A program made the translations under genes and the position numbers. Source: an uncultured Carnobacterium sp. (lineage in GTDB: Bacteria > Bacillota > Bacilli > Lactobacillales > Aerococcaceae). Taken from it: a stretch of 10,199 nt of DNA. Positions 6,197-10,199 of the stretch are shown here, one piece after another (position 1 is the first letter of the stretch; each line of letters starts with the position of its first letter). The stretch lies in NCBI GenBank assembly GCA_937923125.1, contig CALALK010000291.1, positions 1-10,199 on the forward strand, given 5' to 3'. Under the pieces are notes generated by a model. The model made no database searches. It was not told the DNA's origin and saw nothing but the letters and a program-made list of their open reading frames with translations.

Positions 6197-6730
6197 TTAG
6201 CCTTGTGGAGCTGCTACTTTGATTTCAGCAGTATCCCCTTTTTTAGCTGCTTCGATTAATTTGTTTGCATATTCAACAAATGAAGTATGCGCATTAGTTG
6301 CACCTGCAACAACTTCAACGTCTGAAGGGTTTTGTTTAGCAACTAAACCTTCGTTGTAAGCTTTGAAGTATTCTGCTGGGCCAGTACCCACTTTATCTTT
6401 CATTGCTTTTTCGTATTCTGCGTTAGCTGATTTACGTTCACCTTTATCATTTAAGTTGTCATAATCAGATTTAGTGATTTTGCCACCTTCAACAGTAATC
6501 GTGAATTCTACGTGCCATCCGCGTTTGTCAGGTTCTGATACTAATTTATAAGTACCATCTTTTAAAGCTGCATCAGATTTTTGTGCTGCTGCTTGTGTAG
6601 TTGCAGTTTGTGTTGTAGCTGCTTGTGTTGTTTTGTTTGAATCAGTTTTGCTGTTTCCGCCACATGCTGCTAATACAAATGCAGATGATAATAATACTGC
6701 TGCTGCAGATAATGATTTTTTGATAGTCAT
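6197..6730 (-). CDS. pplA: FMN-binding lipoprotein PplA (single FMN-binding domain)
   Basis: PplA is the surface lipoprotein that carries covalent FMN and passes electrons out of the membrane in FLEET. The 177-residue protein has a lipoprotein signal ending in VLAAC (C23). A Thr/Gln/Ala-rich linker follows (about 30-52), then one FMN-binding domain (about 57-163) with DGTYKL, a GWHVEFTITVEGGKI core and the attachment motif AGAT at 142-145. T145 is the likely FMN acceptor. Most sites have Ser or Thr where this one has A142, and E139 replaces the usual Asp. Listeria PplA, as I recall, has two such domains, so this one is about half-sized. The start has AGG eight bases upstream. The gene has its own strong promoter and terminators on both sides, which suggests high, separate expression. 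The C-terminus (KVAAPQG) is short and polar. Confidence 0.93.
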   Translation of the reverse strand: MTIKKSLSAAAVLLSSAFVLAACGGNSKTDSNKTTQAATTQTATTQAAAQKSDAALKDGTYKLVSEPDKRGWHVEFTITVEGGKITKSDYDNLNDKGERKSANAEYEKAMKDKVGTGPAEYFKAYNEGLVAKQNPSDVEVVAGATNAHTSFVEYANKLIEAAKKGDTAEIKVAAPQG

Positions 6731-6784
6731 GTTTAGAACCTGCCTTTTCTATATATTTTAGAATTAATCAATTCTGTAGGTTCT

Positions 6785-6812
6785 ATTATAGCATATTTCG
6801 GATAAAAGTCTA
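6785..6812 (-). promoter_or_regulatory. Strong extended -10 promoter for pplA
   Basis: The minus strand shows TAGACT (6807-6812, four of six -35 bases), a 16-base spacer and TATAAT (6785-6790), with TGC directly before the -10. Transcription would start near 6777, giving a leader of about 47 bases. A small hairpin (GAATT/AATTC, 6761-6774) lies near the RNA 5' end. Confidence 0.8.
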
Positions 6813-6847
6813 GGTCCAGTCTGTTGAAACGTTCCTTTTTTCACTTG

Positions 6848-6892
6848 AAAAAATAAAATGAAAATGGCGATTTCTTTTCAGAAAACGCCATT
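6848..6892 (-). terminator. dmkB terminator
   Basis: The stem has 7 bp (arms 6863-6869 and 6886-6892), one mismatch, then 5 more bp closed by a GAAA tetraloop. On the minus strand a long T-rich tail follows. It begins 19 bases past the dmkB stop and separates dmkB from pplA. Confidence 0.87.
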
Positions 6893-6911
6893 CTTTGTGA
6901 ATTGTTTTGTT

Positions 6912-7889
6912 TTATGATTTTCGTTGCAATAACTGACTTGTGATTTTTAACAGCATAGGCTTCACATCAGCTTCAGGCAACTTCTCGATTTGATGGATTG
7001 CTTTCATGGTATATTTCGATGCAAAATCTTTTGCAGTTTCAACGCCACCTGCATTTACGACCATCTTTTGAATCGCTAGTCGATCTGGTACTGTTAACTG
7101 ATTTTTCTTTTCTAACAGTGGAAGTAATTCTTTTTCACACTTCGGTAAAGACGCAATCAGCGGCATTGTGTAAATCCCTTGCGCCACATCTTCTAACACA
7201 GGTTTTCCAAATTCAGAAGAACTTACTTCGTAATCAAGAATATCATCTAACAGTTGAAACGCCATCCCGATAGAATTCCCGATATGTCTTGCACGCTCTA
7301 ATTCGCCCATTCCTGAAAAACGTTCTCCCATCATACAACTAAGCATAAAGAGTTGTGCCGTCTTCCCATCAATTCGCTTCAAGTAATCTTGAATCGTCAC
7401 ATCGGTTTTGTAGCTTTCTTCCATCTGCGACAATTCACCGTCAATGACACGCATCATCCCGTATGTTGGGATTTGGATGCCCGCTAAATCTTGACTATAT
7501 TTTGAAAGCAACTGATAGCACACTGTCAATAAGTAGTCCCCTGCATAAATCGCCACACGATTCCCAAATCGAGCACTAATCGTTTCTTGTCCTCTTCTTG
7601 TATCAGCTTCATCGATGACATCATCATGTAGTAATGTTGCCACATGAAGGAGTTCAAGAGCCGCAGCCACCGCATGGACTTCTTCCTTCGGCCGATTTTC
7701 ATTCCACATTGAAAATAAAATCAAATAAGCAGGCCGCACCATTTTACCACCGGATTCAAGGACAGCCCAAATAGCCTCACGAATCTGTTTGTTTTCGATC
7801 GTGATAGATGCATGCATCATCGTTTTTACTTGTTTTAATTCTTCATGTAATTCGGGATACTCCATCCACATTGGATGTACGATTGTCAT
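6912..7889 (-). CDS. dmkB: Polyprenyl diphosphate synthase (DmkB)
   Basis: This is a soluble all-trans prenyl diphosphate synthase that lengthens an allylic diphosphate with isopentenyl diphosphate and supplies the side chain that DmkA attaches. The 325 residues carry GGKMVRP (about 47-53), the first Asp-rich motif DDVID followed by EADTRRG, a GDYLL segment, and the second Asp-rich motif in QLLDDILDYE. The residue five before the first Asp-rich motif is a small Ala (VATLLHDD), not a bulky aromatic. In this family that favours long-chain products rather than farnesyl diphosphate. The start has AAGGAG seven bases upstream. The gene lies between ndh2 and pplA, each separated by a terminator, and probably has its own promoter overlapping the ndh2 terminator. 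Paralogs for general quinone synthesis could exist elsewhere; the locus context is the reason for the DmkB name. Confidence 0.93.
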   Translation of the reverse strand: MTIVHPMWMEYPELHEELKQVKTMMHASITIENKQIREAIWAVLESGGKMVRPAYLILFSMWNENRPKEEVHAVAAALELLHVATLLHDDVIDEADTRRGQETISARFGNRVAIYAGDYLLTVCYQLLSKYSQDLAGIQIPTYGMMRVIDGELSQMEESYKTDVTIQDYLKRIDGKTAQLFMLSCMMGERFSGMGELERARHIGNSIGMAFQLLDDILDYEVSSSEFGKPVLEDVAQGIYTMPLIASLPKCEKELLPLLEKKNQLTVPDRLAIQKMVVNAGGVETAKDFASKYTMKAIHQIEKLPEADVKPMLLKITSQLLQRKS

Positions 7890-7915
7890 AGTTTTCTCCT
7901 TCTAGCCGACCTTCT

Positions 7916-7947
7916 AAAAAAAGAAGTCGACACAAAATGCCGACTTC
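7916..7947 (-). terminator. ndh2 terminator
   Basis: A 10-bp stem (arms 7923-7932 and 7938-7947, one G-U pair in the RNA) has a 5-base loop and is followed on the minus strand by seven T. It begins 13 bases past the ndh2 stop. The T run ends about 14 bases upstream of the dmkB ribosome binding site. Confidence 0.92.
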
Positions 7948-7956
7948 ATTATAACA
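7948..7956 (-). promoter_or_regulatory. Extended -10 promoter for dmkB, abutting the ndh2 terminator
   Basis: The minus strand reads TGTTATAAT immediately before the first base of the terminator stem. No good -35 is present. A start six to seven bases downstream (near 7941) would fall inside the 5' arm of the hairpin, so transcripts made here would lack most of that arm. Confidence 0.48.
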
Positions 7957-7960
7957 TATC

Positions 7961-9889
7961 TTATTTAACGAGTTGGTTTCCTTGTTTATCGAATCCATAA
8001 ATCGCTTTAGACTTACCATACCACCAGCGACCCGCAGTTCTTTGGAACCATGGAATCACGTAGTAGTCAAGACCAAATGCACGACCTGAACCGTTCATTA
8101 ACGCAATCGCTGCAGGAACAAACCACATGTTTACCCAGTAGAACATACCAGATAAGCAGAATGTTGCGACTAAACCGATTGTTACTGCGTTGACGATCCA
8201 TGTTAAGAAACCAGCCATGATTGCTAAACCGATAGCTAATTCTACGAATGACATCACTTTTTGCATTAAGTGAGCGACTTCAACGTTTGGAATCATGATT
8301 TGCATGATGGATGCGAACCAGTCTGGCATTTTTTCGATGACCATTGCTGGTTGTTCACCATATGAATAGTTGAAACCGAATGAAACGACTTGAGTTGCTG
8401 TTTGCGCTGCAGCTTCTGTTGCACCACTTGCTGCTGTTACAGTTTCTGCTGCACCACTTGCTGCACTTGTTGCTTCTGTTAACCAAGGGAATGGGAATGC
8501 TAAATGATTTCCATCAATCCAGCTATGTGCGCCCCATAAACCGAAGATTTTCTTCAAGCCTTCGATTGTCCACATACCACCGTAGAATAAACGAAGTGGT
8601 AAAGACCATAATACGTTACCGTAGCGTGATAAGTGACCACGGAAGATATTACGACGGTTCTTAATATGGAAGAACTCGTGGAACACGTATTGAATTGCAT
8701 AGTATAGTGAGAAGATTTCTAAGAAATACTTGATGTTTACGATGTGTTTCATCAACATTGCAAAGAAACCACTTAAGTGCCATTTGCCCATTAAGAAAGC
8801 AACACCATAATGAGAACCGATAGAAACCATGAATCCATCGTATTTACCTTTATAGGCTACTTTTTCTGAGTTGTTAATAGAAGCGATAATGTTTTTCGCT
8901 GCTGTTTTACCAGTTTGTTCAGCGGCTTGTACGATTTGAGGATGAGGAGCATTTCCTTTATCCGGTTCTTCGTAATAAGCTAAGTCACCGATTGCGAAGA
9001 TATCTGTTTCGCCATCGACTAACATGTTTTCATTAACCACTAAACGACCTGCACGAGCTGCTTTAAATCCAAACACTTCTGCTTCTGTGTTGGCTTTAAC
9101 CCCAGCTGTCCAGAATAGTGAGTAAGTTGGAATCACTGTGCCGTCAGCTAAACGAATGCTGTTTTGCTTCACTTCAGAAATTCCGTTTCCTTTAATCACT
9201 TTGATGCCGCGTTTTACCATGAAGGCTTCTGCTTTATCTGCATCTTTAGCATCTAACATGTTTAAGATTGTTGGAACTGCTTCGATAATGTATAACTCGA
9301 AGTCGTCTTTATCTAAATTGTATTCATGTGCTAACACTGGAATCCAGTCCATTAATTCACCGACTAATTCAACCCCAGTAAATCCAGCACCACAAACCGC
9401 AAACGTTAATAACGCTTTACGCTTTTGAGGGTCATGTTCTTTCGCCGCTTTTTCTACACAGCTAAGAATATGTTTACGCATTTTCACTGCGTCTTCCATT
9501 GACCATAACGTAAATCCATTCTCTTTAACACCTGGAACGCCGAAGTCATTGGCTTCTCCACCCATACCAAGTACTAAATAATCATAAGAGAATTCGCCAT
9601 GTTTTGTACGAACCACTTTGTTTTCTTTATCAAGACTTGTAACAGTATCTGTTACTAAGTTTACATTTTTAGAACGTGCAAAGATTTTTTGTAAGTCGTA
9701 TTGAATCGCATCTGGCTCAACACGTCCCCCAGCAACCTCGTGTAATTCAGTCATGTAAGTTAAGTAAGGATGTTTATCAATTAATGTAATTGTGACATCT
9801 TTATTCTTCTTCAACTTATGTGACAACGTCTTTGTAGCGGCTACTCCGGCAAATCCGGCACCGATAACTACGATGTTTGTTTTTGTCAT
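7961..9889 (-). CDS. ndh2: Type II NADH dehydrogenase with C-terminal membrane extension (Ndh2)
   Basis: Ndh2 oxidises NADH and passes electrons through FAD to a demethylmenaquinone pool set aside for extracellular electron transfer. The N-terminal 400 residues are a normal NDH-2: FAD-binding GAGFAG (10-15), NADH-binding CGAGFTGVE (166-174) with E203 ending a later strand, IGDLA (300-304) and the quinone-side QAAEQTGKTA (321-330). After this come about 240 extra residues. These include hydrophobic segments near 383-403, 425-440 and 548-590, separated by an Ala/Ser/Thr-rich linker (about 472-502) with a 10-residue repeat. The C-terminal part resembles DoxX-like membrane domains. The length of 642 fits FLEET Ndh2 rather than the 400-residue respiratory form. 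The start has AAGGAGG and follows its own promoter. A terminator follows the gene. Confidence 0.95.
   Translation of the reverse strand: MTKTNIVVIGAGFAGVAATKTLSHKLKKNKDVTITLIDKHPYLTYMTELHEVAGGRVEPDAIQYDLQKIFARSKNVNLVTDTVTSLDKENKVVRTKHGEFSYDYLVLGMGGEANDFGVPGVKENGFTLWSMEDAVKMRKHILSCVEKAAKEHDPQKRKALLTFAVCGAGFTGVELVGELMDWIPVLAHEYNLDKDDFELYIIEAVPTILNMLDAKDADKAEAFMVKRGIKVIKGNGISEVKQNSIRLADGTVIPTYSLFWTAGVKANTEAEVFGFKAARAGRLVVNENMLVDGETDIFAIGDLAYYEEPDKGNAPHPQIVQAAEQTGKTAAKNIIASINNSEKVAYKGKYDGFMVSIGSHYGVAFLMGKWHLSGFFAMLMKHIVNIKYFLEIFSLYYAIQYVFHEFFHIKNRRNIFRGHLSRYGNVLWSLPLRLFYGGMWTIEGLKKIFGLWGAHSWIDGNHLAFPFPWLTEATSAASGAAETVTAASGATEAAAQTATQVVSFGFNYSYGEQPAMVIEKMPDWFASIMQIMIPNVEVAHLMQKVMSFVELAIGLAIMAGFLTWIVNAVTIGLVATFCLSGMFYWVNMWFVPAAIALMNGSGRAFGLDYYVIPWFQRTAGRWWYGKSKAIYGFDKQGNQLVK
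8414..8464. repeat. Imperfect 30-base direct repeat inside ndh2
   Basis: A 21-base segment at 8414-8434 recurs at 8444-8464 with one mismatch, a period of 30 bases or 10 codons. It encodes the two AASGA(A/T)E units of the Ala/Ser/Thr-rich linker of Ndh2. Such a repeat could gain or lose a unit by slippage without breaking the frame. Confidence 0.8.
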
Positions 9890-9921
9890 TGCAAATCCTC
9901 CTTGAATTTTCTCACTTTAGT

Positions 9922-9950
9922 AGTATATTCTATTCTGCTCTTTTTGTCCA
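9922..9950 (-). promoter_or_regulatory. Sigma-A promoter for ndh2
   Basis: The minus strand shows TGGACA (9945-9950), a 17-base spacer and TATACT (9922-9927), each one base from consensus. Transcription would start near 9915, giving a leader of about 26 bases. I see no terminator between the upstream eetB end and this promoter, so read-through from eetB is also likely. Confidence 0.78.
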
Positions 9951-9966
9951 TTGATTGTCTGTTATT

Positions 9967-10199
9967 TCACGAACTTTCTCCGACTTTTTGGTCTGAGTAT
10001 TTTTTGAGTAGTTTTACATGTGTTAATGCATAGTTTGCCGCAATCCCAATAGCTACTCCTGCAAAGATTCCGACGATGGACATCGCAGGTAAATATAAGA
10101 GCACGGTCCACGATTTTGCCATCCAGCTTGCGACCATCAATTGACCGACATTGTGCAAAATCCCACCTGTGGCACTGACGCCAATCATGCTCACGCGTT
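9967..10199 (-). CDS. eetB: Gx-transporter-like membrane protein, C-terminal part (EetB; 5' end outside window)
   Basis: The last 77 or so residues of an integral membrane protein are present. RVSMIGVSATGGILHNVGQL is the conserved segment of the Gx transporter / heptaprenyl diphosphate synthase component I family, with the Gly-rich turn and HNxGQL. Two hydrophobic segments follow (about WTVLLYLPAMSIVGIFAGVA and the next stretch), then a charged cytoplasmic-like tail. In FLEET loci a protein of this family is EetB, needed for extracellular electron transfer, with an unclear role (flavin or quinone movement has been suggested). The GTG at 10194 is in frame but lies inside the conserved motif, so I treat it as an internal Val and the gene as cut by the window edge. 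The name rests on the family motif plus the adjacent ndh2. Confidence 0.82.
   Translation of the reverse strand, partial: RVSMIGVSATGGILHNVGQLMVASWMAKSWTVLLYLPAMSIVGIFAGVAIGIAANYALTHVKLLKKYSDQKVGESS

Noticed and set aside
6735..6784. Inverted repeat AGAACCT/AGGTTCT flanking the pplA leader, which could hide the ribosome binding site.
   Set aside because: The upstream arm (6778-6784) lies between the -10 box and the expected start site, so it would not be in the RNA made from this promoter.
1756..9428. Plus-strand and out-of-frame open reading frames, for example 9138-9428, 8380-8664, 5440-5709 and the minus-strand 1950-2228.
   Set aside because: All lie inside well-identified genes on the other strand or in another frame, lack recognisable domains, and look like shadows.
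10192..10194. GTG at 10194 as the start of a 75-residue protein.
   Set aside because: It sits inside a conserved family segment, has no room for a ribosome binding site in the window, and the frame is open to the window edge.

Overview
The window looks like a chromosomal segment of a low-GC Gram-positive bacterium, most likely of the order Lactobacillales. Reasons: strong AAGGAG-type ribosome binding sites, lipoprotein signals with an LAAC lipobox, extended -10 promoters, U-tailed hairpin terminators, a short SecE and a zinc-ribbon L33. I cannot name the genus from sequence alone. Every gene I can support lies on the minus strand, so transcription runs from the right end of the window to the left.

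Right half (about 4011-10199): most of a flavin-based extracellular electron transfer (FLEET) locus of the type first described in Listeria. In transcription order it holds the C-terminal end of eetB (Gx-transporter-like membrane protein), ndh2 (type II NADH dehydrogenase with a long membrane extension), dmkB (polyprenyl diphosphate synthase), pplA (FMN-binding lipoprotein), fmnB (ApbE-family FMN transferase lipoprotein) and dmkA (UbiA-family prenyltransferase). In the known model, Ndh2 passes electrons from NADH to a demethylmenaquinone made by DmkA and DmkB. Extracytoplasmic flavins, including FMN attached to PplA by FmnB, then carry the electrons to acceptors outside the cell. Here the locus is divided by terminators after ndh2, dmkB and pplA, and several genes have their own candidate promoter.

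Middle (about 1696-3938): a housekeeping block. dmkA has no visible terminator. A near-consensus promoter just beyond its stop drives rpmG (L33) and secE, followed by nusG and pepT. A terminator hairpin sits between secE and nusG, and pepT overlaps or directly abuts nusG. The pepT stop codon lies in the loop of its own terminator.

Left end (1-1585): two more A+T-rich genes, a small membrane protein with an HEYSH zinc-protease motif resembling a shortened YugP, and the N-terminal 212 codons of a diacylglycerol-kinase-family lipid kinase that runs off the window. A 356-base stretch between them holds a terminator, a promoter and otherwise nothing I recognise.

The main system is a known one. 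The points most worth checking are a flavinylation-like motif inside FmnB itself, a single-domain PplA with an altered FMN-attachment motif, the compact promoter/terminator arrangements, and the YugP-like mini-protease.
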